From Ettlia oleoabundans (lineage: Eukaryota; Chlorophyta; Chlorophyceae; Chlamydomonadales): 26,071 bases of DNA. Below are positions 10,031 through 19,078 of this stretch, in pieces (the stretch's first letter is position 1; every line of letters starts with the position of its first letter). The notes beneath the pieces are model-generated. The model saw only the letters and a program-made list of their open reading frames with translations, was not told the origin of the DNA and ran no database searches. The position numbers and the translations under genes were made by a program. The DNA is taken from the NCBI GenBank assembly GCA_019693395.1, contig JAAMXP010000703.1, positions 1 to 26,071 of the forward strand, given 5' to 3'.

Positions 10031-10760
10031 CTCACGGCTATTCGCTTCCTATGTTTGTGAGAACCTTGTTTTATGTCACGGTCCCCGACGCAGCGCGTCT
10101 CCCATGTTCCTCTGTGGACCTGGCTTTGGGTGCGGATCAGTGCAGCGCTGAGCGGTAGGCGCATGGATGGCGGCAAGCGCCAACTGTCGCTGCCGTCTGC
10201 CGATGGGACGAGATGTCTTGAGCGACGTGCTGCACTCTACATTGCTGCAGTTCGTCGGTGTTCACAACCCCTTCTGTGTGCCATACTCGGGAACGCAGTT
10301 TTTTTTGCCAAAGCTTCAGTTCCATATCACCAGCTGGCTTTAGGCAGGCTGCGGCCCTCGTCGCAGGTTGTGGTCTGATGTGCGGCTTCCCGACTGAAGG
10401 TGGGTGTTGATGCGTTGTTGACTGGCAAATGCTCCACATCGCAGTACCTTTAAGGGTAAAGGTAAGAATGGGGTGGCAGAAATGGTTCCACCCCACATAT
10501 AGCGACGACGACTGTAGTCGAGACAACGCCCGCCCAGCACCTCTTGGGACGGCCTCCAGACCGCGAAACAGGGCAGAACGAGCGCCGCGCGAGCCACTAA
10601 GACTCTTAGTTTTGCGATTTGCGTCGCGCACGCTGCATGCTTTGCGGCTCCCAACCGCTAATTACATTGCTGCGGTGCGGAAGTTCGGTGTTCTGGAACC
10701 GGAACGACGTTTCCTTGCTGTCGCTGGGGCGCATCATGGCGGTGGAGAGGGGGGGGGCGG
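10031..10760. other. Stretch without supported gene
   Basis: Overlapping open frames on both strands without domains. A small palindrome (actaaga-c-tcttagt) sits at 10596-10610. A related word, tacattgctgc-gt-cg, occurs near 10239 and 10663. Confidence 0.45.
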
Positions 10761-10784
10761 AGCATTAGGTCGTACTGTCCCGCC
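10761..10784 (+). repeat. 24-bp dispersed word, copy B
   Basis: Same orientation partner of 5701-5724, with a single C/T difference. It is preceded here by a G run and followed by a local 29-bp repeat pair. Confidence 0.6.
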
Positions 10785-10787
10785 CAC

Positions 10788-10879
10788 AGTCGTCAGCCCT
10801 GCATGCTTTACTGTGCTGATTTTTTCTTCGGAACGGACAGTGCACTCTCAAGTCGTCAGCCGTGCATGCTTTACTGTGC
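10788..10879 (+). repeat. Pair of 29-bp direct repeats
   Basis: Copies at 10788-10816 and 10851-10879 share agtcgtcagcc and tgcatgctttactgtgc with one mismatch, offset 63 bp. Confidence 0.75.
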
Positions 10880-12198
10880 ACGTCTGGTGCTTCGTTTAGT
10901 TTTGCTACTCTAGTAACGGCACCCAGCAACATGGTTTTCCCTCATCGCAGCCTTCACAGTTCCAGCCTGGGCATGCAGTTCGGACGGCATGTATCGTGGG
11001 GCGCCAGCGGGGTGTACGTGGTTGCCACATAGTGCGGCGTGTTTGCTCCACCTTCGTAAACAGCAAATGAGGAACGGCAACATCAAGACACATGTTACCG
11101 TAGTGGCACGCAGTTTTCGCGCAGAAAATAATGATGGAAATGTGTAGCGAATGTTTTAAAAATCAGAGCGAACACAGCGCGAAAAGCACGAAAAATAGTA
11201 TCGCAGTACGTTTCTGTTCCGCCAGCGCCATGATGTGGTGCCAGAAGGCTATGTGCACTGTTTTTCTGCTTCATATCTTCTCTTTTTGCTACATTGTACT
11301 GCTCAGGTGTGTGTCTGAGCCTTTGTCGCCCCAATCCAGGCGCTTTTGCAGCTGGGAACATAGGGACGAAAATGTTACAAAATGAGCTGGCCTTGCGCAA
11401 AAACACGATTGTGTGAATAAATTGCTTTCGCGGGCAGGTTAGAGCGAAACTGCGTGCCACTACGGTACCGGTGTTAGAACTTATATAGCATATATAACGG
11501 GGAAGCAGAGTAAGAGAATAGAAGGCCAGGAGAAACACGCGAAGCGTGGAATGTCAGCAAGCCAATTAGGCAAGCATCTGGCTGTACCTCTGCAGCTCTT
11601 TGTGCCGCTTTCACGCGTGAGGCAGACAGGAGGCACTAACTGGTTAACCACGATTCTTGCCGACCAGGCGGTCTCTGCAAGCAAGCTTACAACAAAGGTT
11701 CCAGGACTCTAAAAAATGCAATGAACTGTCAGGGATGACGGACAACACAATAAAGCGGGCCCTTTGCGCCAGCGATGGACCGCAACCGTTGATGCGTCAC
11801 TGGCCACTTCTGCCATGCACAGATGCCAAGAAGTATGTCTTCTCAACTCGCAAAAAAGCAAGCCCGTTTGGTGCCTGGCCATTTGCTGGTGCTTGGACAG
11901 AACATTGATGTCCTGCCCTTGCGGGCAAGGTTTCCCTCCGTTGCTGGGTTGTTAGGCGGGGTTGGAAGGCAGTATCACCATGCGCATCAGCAAACTTGCA
12001 CCCCTGGGTTCATAAACCACAAGTACTGGCAAGGGTGCTGGATGTGTGGATTCGGGGGTCGTTGCAATGTTTGCGAAGTTTGCCCCTTTTCGCCCTGTAC
12101 CTCTATAGTTTTGAGGTGCCATAGACGCATGCACAAAGCTTGCCTGCTTTGCAGTGACCCCATTTTAGCCTTGTGGGTCACATTTCACTGGGGCGTAC
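10880..12198. other. Stretch without supported gene
   Basis: Open frames on both strands overlap without recognisable domains. The minus strand near 12,050 has a short beta-strand-like word (LPVLVVYEPRGASLL) that could belong to the flavoprotein-like candidate to its right, but no in-phase acceptor could be fixed. AT-rich words (tatatagcatatataa) lie near 11480-11498. Confidence 0.45.
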
Positions 12199-12336
12199 CA
12201 ACAAGTAAGCTGTGGCGTAGGCCTGCAGGCTGTTGCCTAGCACAACAACGTCGGCTGCTTTACGCCGGAAAGCGCTGGGGGATGGCAGTGGGCGGGGTGC
12301 TGCTGCTGTGGCTGAGACGGCCCTGGTGGGGACCAT
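12199..12336 (-). CDS. Possible first exon of a flavoprotein/Rossmann-fold gene
   Basis: ATG at 12336; 46 codons to a donor (tacttgttg then gtacgcc at 12198). Residues 1-27 are Ala/Pro/Ser/Arg-rich (MVPTRAVSATAAAPRPLPSP), like an algal organelle transit peptide. Residues 28-46 (AADVVVLGNSLQAYATAYLL) resemble the beta-alpha start of an FAD- or NAD-binding fold, with GNSLQA in place of the usual GxGxxG/A. A frame about 150-230 bp further on (LPVLVVYEPRG) could be the second strand, but the phase does not fit the obvious acceptors. Later exons were not found, so this may be a truncated gene. A 215-codon plus-strand ATG frame overlaps it. Confidence 0.35.
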
Positions 12337-12750
12337 GCTTAGTTGACGCTGGGATTTTATTGGGCCTACCCGCACCCGCTCCCTACCTGCCAAAGCTCAT
12401 GAACATGTTCCACGTACCTAACTTTCCACCAGCTCATGTCACATCCACCCAAAGGAGAGCAAATCTTTGAGCCACTGAAGCCTGTTCGGGCGTTCCTCGG
12501 CTGTCTTTTCTGGGCAGCAGGCATGTGTTGCCGCAAATCAACACATTTTCATTCACCCCGTTCTGAGCTCCGGCCACGAATCGGTCAAATCAGACCTTCA
12601 CAACCGCATCTTGGTGTTTTGATATTTGGTTTGAACTTCCTCGATGAGTTTCATTGCAACCCCACACAAACCCTCCTGCTACATCAGGGACGATGGCATA
12701 CAAGCTTCACCTTAATTCTGAACATCTCAAATGTACTTATAGCATCTTGG
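12337..12750. other. Intergenic region downstream of ALG7
   Basis: No convincing exon. I searched the minus strand for the green-algal polyadenylation word TGTAA (TTACA on plus) within about 330 bp after the ALG7 stop and found none, so the ALG7 3' end cannot be placed. Confidence 0.45.
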
Positions 12751-15030
12751 TTACTTGTAGCATCCTGCTAGCACATTGCGTGCAGCAAAGGCGGCCAAGC
12801 AGCATGACACCTGCCAAAGCAGAATGCGCATGCATAGCCAGAACTCCGTGCAAGGTCCCAGCAAGCGCAGCATAAGATTTACAACGTTTAAGTTGGGCGT
12901 AGCATGGAGCAGCCCGGTTGCCGGGTCAAACCTGCAAGCATTGGTTAGATCAAGAGGGCGCATGTATGGCAACAACTAGCAGGAGAATCGCATGCCAACA
13001 GCCCACAGCCTAAATGAGGTCTCTGAATGCAACCTGAAACAATCAATGCAACGACTGGCACATCGAACCAACCTTGGCAGTCTGTGCCGTGGGCATGGCA
13101 CAACTTTGATCAATTGTGGGAGGCTGTACACAAAGTTGATGATCTGAGGGATGAAAAAAATGAGGAGAGTCTCAGAAAAGTGACCCAAAATTCCTGCCAC
13201 TGCCAAAGTCATGCCTGCAAAATATGTGAATGTATCACCAACAAACACCTGCAGCAATGCAAACAAACGACTTTGAAGTCTATTAATGCTTTGTTTTGCA
13301 AAGGCGCACGTTTGCTTTGTAGCAGGTAGGACCTTGGCAGGATACCAATTAAAAGCCAGCAAAGCCAGCGTAGTGGCCACCAGCGGCATCATCAAATAGG
13401 CAGAAAACAAATGACCATTCCGAAGCGCTGGCACGGCCCCCGCAGGACCACTCAGCATCACCATATTATGGAAGAGCACTGCACTGGTGCATAGCAGAAG
13501 GTGGTGTGTTGGGCAACAGGACTGTCAAAAGAGCAATCCTGCCCATCAATGAACACACCTGCAGATGCGATGACAAACGTTTGGCCCGCCTCTAATCCAT
13601 TCACGCCCGCCAGGATGTTGATAGAATTTGTGCAGAAGATGACCAACATCACCATGTAAACCTGGGGACGAGCACGAGTGTGACGCTGACATGCTGCGTT
13701 TGTGAGGCAAGGCAAGTTATTCTCAATAGGCACACGGCAGTCTGCATGCACCTTAGGCTGCTATACCGATTTGCCATTGCTTGGTCAATGCACCTTATAG
13801 AGCAAACCGAGCTCAAGATATACTGGCAGATCCAATGGGCCGCCACGAAGCACCTTTGGGACGATCACGCCTACAAGTGAAGGAAGCACTGCGCTTGCTT
13901 GCATCACAACTCAAAGCTTTGTGGGGAAAAGTTTCTCAAAGACTAAACACGCCCTTGGACATAGCAGCTAAACTTCGCAAATATTGCAAAGGCAGCTGCC
14001 GCGCCCACAACAGAAGGCCACCTGTGCCACCACTGTATGCGATGAGCAGCGGCAGGGACGCAACGCAAGGCAGGACGAGCTTGACCCTCCAGGGTATGTC
14101 CAGCACGTCATCGGCAAAGCCTAAAAATAGCATGAAGCAGATGGTGGCTAAGGCAGCATTGTAATCTACCAGCCTGCATAACGCAAAGGGCCAGATGCCG
14201 CCGTGACACATGCACCTCGAAAGTACATGCGAGGTAGCAGAACAGCAACAAGTGGGTGGACACCATGTCAACAAATTGTTCCATGGGCAATATGTGGAAG
14301 CCTTGTCATCTCATGCAAGCGGCGCCCCTTAGGGCAGCACAAGCTGTAACAGTCGGCGAACAGCCCAGCTGCTCTGTGGATGGGGCTCGGGCCATGACAC
14401 ACCAAGCATCAGTCATGGACTCAATCTTCTGCGTGCCAGTAAACAGCTCGTGCCAATCCCATGCTTGTAATGACCTCACAATTGAGGGTGTGTCATAGTA
14501 ATCCAGCTGCTGGAATAGCACAATGCACACCTGCAGCAGGGCCAATGCAACATGACACCTCTCCTTACGTGCACGAGCGCAACAGCGCAGGCTTTAAGCG
14601 ACCCTGTTAGGTGACGAAAGATCTCTCAAAATGGGAACAGGGCACGAATACAGCCAAATTGGGAACAGGGCGACGAATACAGCACTTCAAAGACACAGCA
14701 CCCAAAAGCCGCGAAACAAGAACCTGGAAACAACAGATGGTTGCACACCAAGAAAACGAGGCCAGAGGCCAGCCCCAGGGATTCGGGTATCTTCTTTTCG
14801 CCGCCACGGCTGCCTTTCTTGTTGATGTCTAATCCGTATAGTCCGGCTTTGAGCGTGTAAACTTTGGTCAGCGGAATCAACCGTAGGGTGAGCGCGAAAC
14901 CCAATGCACTCACGGCGGCGGATGTGAGCACGGAATACCTAGTTTGTTCATCGGCGATCGAGCTGCATGCTATCCAAACGCTTGGGAGCAGGCAACATGC
15001 CGCCATCAGGCGCAAAGCCAGGGTATACAT
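12751..15030 (-). CDS. ALG7: UDP-GlcNAc:dolichyl-phosphate GlcNAc-1-phosphotransferase (complete, 8 exons)
   Basis: Transfers GlcNAc-1-phosphate from UDP-GlcNAc to dolichyl phosphate at the ER membrane, the first step of lipid-linked oligosaccharide synthesis and the target of tunicamycin (family knowledge). Exons on the minus strand: 15030-14749, 14530-14403, 14173-14022, 13870-13794, 13661-13559, 13478-13333, 13248-13073, 12931-12751. All introns are GT-AG and all phases agree, giving 414 residues and TAA; family members are about 400-430. Visible motifs: [11 protein letters not shown] and [10 protein letters not shown] near the N-terminus, the metal-binding LGFADDVLD (Asp158-Asp159), [19 protein letters not shown] (222-240), [13 protein letters not shown] (297-309), and [14 protein letters not shown] (349-362). 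The chain is strongly hydrophobic between these, fitting about ten membrane spans. The start chosen is the first ATG in frame (15030), with A at -3; upstream in-frame starts are only TTG. The C-terminus LAGCYK resembles the plant LAGWYK ending. Confidence 0.96.
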
Positions 15031-15177
15031 TGTCTTATAAAAAAGGCCCCGTCGGAACTTGCTCGTGGCAAACGATTGTAACCGTTGAATCAACCGTTTT
15101 TTCCACCCCCCATATACCCCCTATCCTCTACCTTATCGCTGAAGTGCACCTTACGCAGACTTTCTTCCCACGCAAAT

Positions 15178-15684
15178 ATGAATATAAAACCCACCCACCC
15201 CTCCCCACCCCACCCCCCAAGGGGGGAGGGTGCCGTGACAAGGCACCACCCAAACTCAGAACGAGCGGTGTGGAAAATAGGAGTCGGAAAGAGTTGCATA
15301 GGTAATGCACTTTTAAAACGGGCGCGGACAGGGGCAGGCGAAATGGTGATTGAGCTGAGCGGTGCCGTTGAGCCTTCTGCCCCTTCTGGCAGGTGGCTTG
15401 CCACGCTGCGGCCTTGGGATGCATGGCTAAAATCCCTGCTCGTCACCGCGCAGAAGCACAAGGAGGTTGCGTCACAGCGCGTCTGCAAAATATATACGAG
15501 GAGGCAGGAAATGTGGGGGGCAGACAAGAGAATACCACACACAGATGCTGAAATAATCCAGCAGGGCAGGGTGAATATGCCGCCAGGACACAAAAGTGTG
15601 CCAATGTCACGACTTTGGCACTTAGGAGACGAGGGAACTCCCGGCAAAGGTGACAGCAGCATACCTGAGCATGGTTGTGACTGA
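15178..15684 (+). CDS. Hypothetical 168-aa open frame inside repeat copy 2
   Basis: ATG at 15178, stop at 15682-15684. The first ~30 residues are Pro/His-rich and come from the C-rich tract; from about residue 30 the sequence is mixed and globular-looking (for example VGKSCIGNALLK and WLKSLLVTAQKHKEV). I do not recognise the family. In copy 1 the same frame is interrupted by a TGA and a 1-base indel, and differences between the copies do not favour silent positions by eye, which argues against current selection. The opposite strand is also open for about 200 codons. It is best regarded as a possible fossil of a gene carried by the repeat. Confidence 0.2.
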   Translation: MNIKPTHPSPPHPPRGEGAVTRHHPNSERAVWKIGVGKSCIGNALLKRARTGAGEMVIELSGAVEPSAPSGRWLATLRPWDAWLKSLLVTAQKHKEVASQRVCKIYTRRQEMWGADKRIPHTDAEIIQQGRVNMPPGHKSVPMSRLWHLGDEGTPGKGDSSIPEHGCD

Positions 15685-16380
15685 GAACAGCGCAGTTGCA
15701 AAACAGTGCATGCTTCAACACAGGGAATTCCCGTACGTGACTTCTTTGTGCTCTTTTTCCCACCTGATGCATCCTGTCTTTTCGCCAGCTTCTAGGTAGC
15801 ATGCGCAGGGGCGCCGCAGAGGTGCTTGGGGCGCTTGCATCACCTGCGCCTGCAGCAGCAGCAGCACCGCTTGCGCCAGCATAACTGCGTGCATGCTGTT
15901 GAAAATACGTTTGCAACACCTGCATAGACAGGGCAAGGAAGACACGGCACGGGTATGTCAAAGGTGAAAACGTCAGAGATCACGGTGCGGCGCGAGGACT
16001 CCCGACAGCAGCGACTTCCTGACATTATCGCTGGTCATGGAGCCAAATGCAAAGTCAGGAAAGGAAAGGGAGTGCAGTTTGCAGAATAGCGCTTTGGCCG
16101 CCCTGGAGGCGCCGGCGCCGCACGACACGACAACGGGTTACATCATCACCCAACGACCACTGTAGGGGCCCAACGAAGGCCATGTCTACCATGTAGTAGT
16201 ACAGTGAATTCCAAGAACGCCAGAATGCGCATATTGCCCTCTGCTCACCATCAACAGCCCCCACCGCCCACAATGCTTGCAATCATGCCTTTAATCAAAC
16301 AAAAAAACGCGGACAGCAAGCAAACGCTTATGTATAGCAACAATCAAAACTAACGGTCAGCTTGGCATTCCTGAGACTTG
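15221..16380 (+). repeat. Dispersed ~1.15 kb repeat, copy 2
   Basis: Direct-orientation partner of 1-1145. The left border coincides with a C-run/G-run palindrome (15213-15226) followed by a small hairpin (15229-15247), and lies only about 190 bp upstream of the ALG7 start codon, so the element occupies the expected promoter region of ALG7. The right border is near 16380, after which the two copies share nothing. Both strands carry long open frames here (plus to 15684; minus across 15090-15961), so coding sense cannot be decided from openness alone. Confidence 0.85.
15229..15247. repeat. Small hairpin at left edge of repeat copy 2
   Basis: Inverted 6-bp arms ggtgcc and ggcacc around a 7-nt spacer, directly after the cccccc-aa-gggggg palindrome at 15213-15226. 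Copy 1 has only a degenerate equivalent. Confidence 0.5.
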
Positions 16381-16465
16381 CCTTATAGCGTCACACTCCC
16401 CAATTTATTTTGGCCTGGAAGGACAGCCTATTCAAGGAGGCTATCTATGTGTTGCTGGTGATCGC

Positions 16466-16490
16466 GGGGGGGTCCTGGCATGACCCCCCC
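16466..16490. repeat. G/C-run hairpin
   Basis: Arms gggggggtc (16466-16474) and gaccccccc (16482-16490) with a 7-nt loop, followed directly by the palindrome tccccgggga (16491-16500). Confidence 0.7.
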
Positions 16491-17082
16491 TCCCCGGGGA
16501 TTTTTGTGAAGTTGGCACAGGCGAACTGCAGGGCAAACCGGGCAGCGCTGCGGATTGGATTCAGACTGCAGTGGACTCAATGTTGCACCTAGAGGGCCAA
16601 AGCTCTGCAGGCAAGGTGCACATGGCAGGTTTGCAGCGGCGCCGTCATTGGGGCTTAGCCCTCAGCTTACTCTGCATATTGATGTCCTCTTTGGGTCCTC
16701 TGCCAGCATGCCTGCAACCTCGGGCGCTGCCTCTTGCTGCACTTGTGCCCCCGCTTCTTTGCCGCTGGCACCGTCAAGAGCGGCACCTGGAGCTGGACCT
16801 TGATCTGCCGCGGTGCGCCTGCAAACTCCCTTCTGATGCAGCAGAGCGGTGTGCTGCCAAAATCCATGCGCCCCAGGGCGACAGGCTGCTGCTGCTGGTT
16901 CCCAGCGCGTGGTGGCGACATGCCCACGCGGCACCGCTGCCGCGCCGCCCCTGGCGCCGCCCCGGCGTCTCATCTTGCCGTAACTGGTCCACCGCTCGCG
17001 CCTTTCATTTAAAACAACCACAACAAGAAAAATCAGAGGGGCACAGGCGCTCCAGGAGCCAAGGAGCCGCGATGTGATCAAC

Positions 17083-17128
17083 AGGGAAAAATTTAGGGTG
17101 CGTATCTCCGTAACTTACGGACGTTGTT
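17083..17128 (+). repeat. 46-bp dispersed repeat, copy B
   Basis: Partner of 6574-6619. This copy contains a perfect 6-1-6 palindrome, ccgtaacttacgg, at 17108-17120. Confidence 0.55.
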
Positions 17129-18026
17129 AGTTTGTTTGCTATTATCCATCGCCAGCTGTCATGCCTTGCTCATATCGCTGACCATCTCTAGTTAGGATGT
17201 TGCCTTGTCACGACTCGGGCCGTTCTGCTCTCTCAGAGCGCCACGTCAGCACCCAATCCGGATTAACCCGATGGATGCAAGGCAGGGTTTGGGAGCCCTG
17301 GTTGGGCGACAAGATGCTTGCGTTCATCCAAGAATTGCCCGAGGAGTTGTTTTCCGGGTCAACACGGGTCGTTTGTGAGGTTGAACGCGACTGATCAGTA
17401 ACCGCGGGGCTCGCGAAGGCTCTAAAACCTTCTTGCGACTTTTATTGAAATTGGTATTACCTAAATCACTGTAGGTTCCTGAGTGGGCACACCGCACAGC
17501 GGAACCCTACAATTGCCCTCTTCCTATTGGCGCTGCCTGCGCAGCGCAGCGCAGCGCTGCTGCCTGACAGCCTTGTAGCAGCAAAACTAAATCAACATTT
17601 GGTTTCTTTTACTCAAACAGGAATGCAGATTCATTTGGGCGAAGGGTGGGGGTTGAGTGGAATGGTGTCGCTTGGAGTGATGGACAAGGTCGAATTGCCT
17701 GCCGGCCCCGCAGGGCTAGCAGCAGATCCCAACATGGCACAACAGGCTGCCAAGGCAACATCCCACCTCTAGTTCACCCATGCAACAGTATATCTGTGGT
17801 TGCACCTACCTTACCTTCTCTCTTCCGTGGCCCATAGAACTCACCCCCCCCGTTGTCCCCAGGGTAGGGCAGGCCACCCCGTGCGACAGCGCGATTATTG
17901 TGCCTGAGCGTGGAGTTTGCTGTTGAAGATAATTGGCTCGGCGTAGCACCGGCATTACGAGTGGTTGTTTTATTAACTTCACCAGCGATTGACATAAAGT
18001 GAAAACTTCGCTTGCCTTTCCTTTCT

Positions 18027-18073
18027 ATACAATTTGTCTCGGCTGCGCCAGGCTGCGCCGAGCCAAATTGTAT
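18027..18073. repeat. 17-bp hairpin with 13-nt loop
   Basis: Arms atacaatttgtctcggc (18027-18043) and gccgagccaaattgtat (18057-18073) pair with a single mismatch. The inner loop carries a repeated ctgcgcc word. It could be a palindromic miniature element or a structured RNA stem. Confidence 0.65.
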
Positions 18074-18788
18074 CCAAACGAACCTCACCAACCTCAGTCG
18101 CAAAAATAGTGACATCCGTGCATGCCTCTTCCTCGGTTGTTTGCTGCTGTACTGCTGCCACACGTCATTTGTACCGTCGCCGGCAGGCGGCTTTCCCTCT
18201 GAGCGCCCCTTGGAACTTCTGCAGATTGTTTCCCGAGACACTGCGGCTCCGTGTTGTGCATCCACGCCTCTTGCGACACCCTCCAAGATCTCACAGGCCC
18301 AGCTGAACGCTCACCCACTCTGCTCCAGGTACTTGGACCTTTCCAAGGCAGCAGCAAGCTTTGCATCTTGCCAGTTTGCACCTGCACTGCTTGCCAAGCA
18401 CGAGCGTCAGTCGCCAAGGTCCTCGTTCAGTCCCCTTAGGTTCATCTCACTCTCACTGCCGCCCGCCGCACCCTCAAATACATCCCGCCCTACAGTCGGC
18501 CACTCCCCCCCCCTTGCTCACTGCTCGGTAAAGAGAGAGAGAAAAAGAAAAGGCGACCAGTGTAGCCAGGGATGCTTGCGTGTAGGATAGATGCACGCAA
18601 TGTCTTCCATCCTATTTGCACCGTTTCTTCATTGGATTTCTTTCGTTCAACCTCGTGAAGGTCGCCCGTTATTGACCAGGCTGCCTGCTGCCCGCCTGTA
18701 CTGCCATGTTGCTAGCACAACATGCCCGCTTTTAACACGGTGTCTTGCAGCCGCCTCCCAAACACATCTTCCCTCCACGCCCCGCAAC

Positions 18789-18793
18789 TTACA
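18789..18793 (-). terminator. Candidate poly(A) signal of TRRAP (TGTAA)
   Basis: TTACA on plus, so TGTAA on minus, about 285 bp after the TRRAP stop codon. TGTAA is the common polyadenylation word in volvocalean green algae. The five-base match alone is weak. Confidence 0.3.
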
Positions 18794-19078
18794 GACGTGT
18801 ACATTCCCAAACGTGGCGCAGGCCCCTCAGCCCGACAGGGGGCAGACAAGCCCCTCAGAGGCTCTGAGTCAGAGCATCAAGTTTGTCTGGCCTAATCAAC
18901 AAACTGCATGTTAACGCAACGAATACTTTTCACATTCCACCTTTAAAAACCATTCAGTGGTGTAAGGGGGATAACAGTCTATTAGCAGCCGTCTGTGGCT
19001 GGCATTGAAAGGCGGCGGTCATATTAGTAGAGAGGGATCAAGCAGAATGGACCCCTTAAGGGCGGAAGGCTATTAGTA

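Larger units (their letters stand above)
16381..18780. other. Stretch without supported gene
   Basis: Contains two hairpins and one copy of a 46-bp repeat. GC-rich part 16,600-17,000 carries an ATG frame at 16580-17077 (plus, 165 aa) with a hydrophobic segment (WGLALSLLCILMSSLGPLPA), but both strands are open there. A 65-codon ATG frame at 17197-17394 (plus; LAFIQELPEELFSGS) and a pyrimidine-tract acceptor before 17622 look mildly exon-like. None has a recognised domain or a partner exon. Confidence 0.45.

Noticed and set aside
10429..10899. 156-codon plus-strand ATG frame
   Set aside because: It translates the 29-bp direct repeat twice and a G run as poly-Gly, overlaps a long minus frame, and has no domain.
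11823..12470. 215-codon ATG open frame on the plus strand, Cys-rich in the middle
   Set aside because: It has no recognisable zinc-finger spacing and lies opposite the more protein-like transit-peptide/Rossmann exon; compositional openness explains it.
14626..15093. Longer ALG7 N-terminus starting at 15093
   Set aside because: The codon there is TTG; the first in-frame ATG is at 15030, which gives a normal-length protein.
15090..15961. Long minus-strand frames (203 and 172 codons) across repeat copy 2
   Set aside because: They overlap a plus-strand frame of equal quality, start at non-ATG codons, and are broken in repeat copy 1.
16580..17077. 165-codon plus-strand ATG frame with a hydrophobic segment
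   Set aside because: GC-rich stretch with all frames unusually open; no homology recognised and the end is low complexity.
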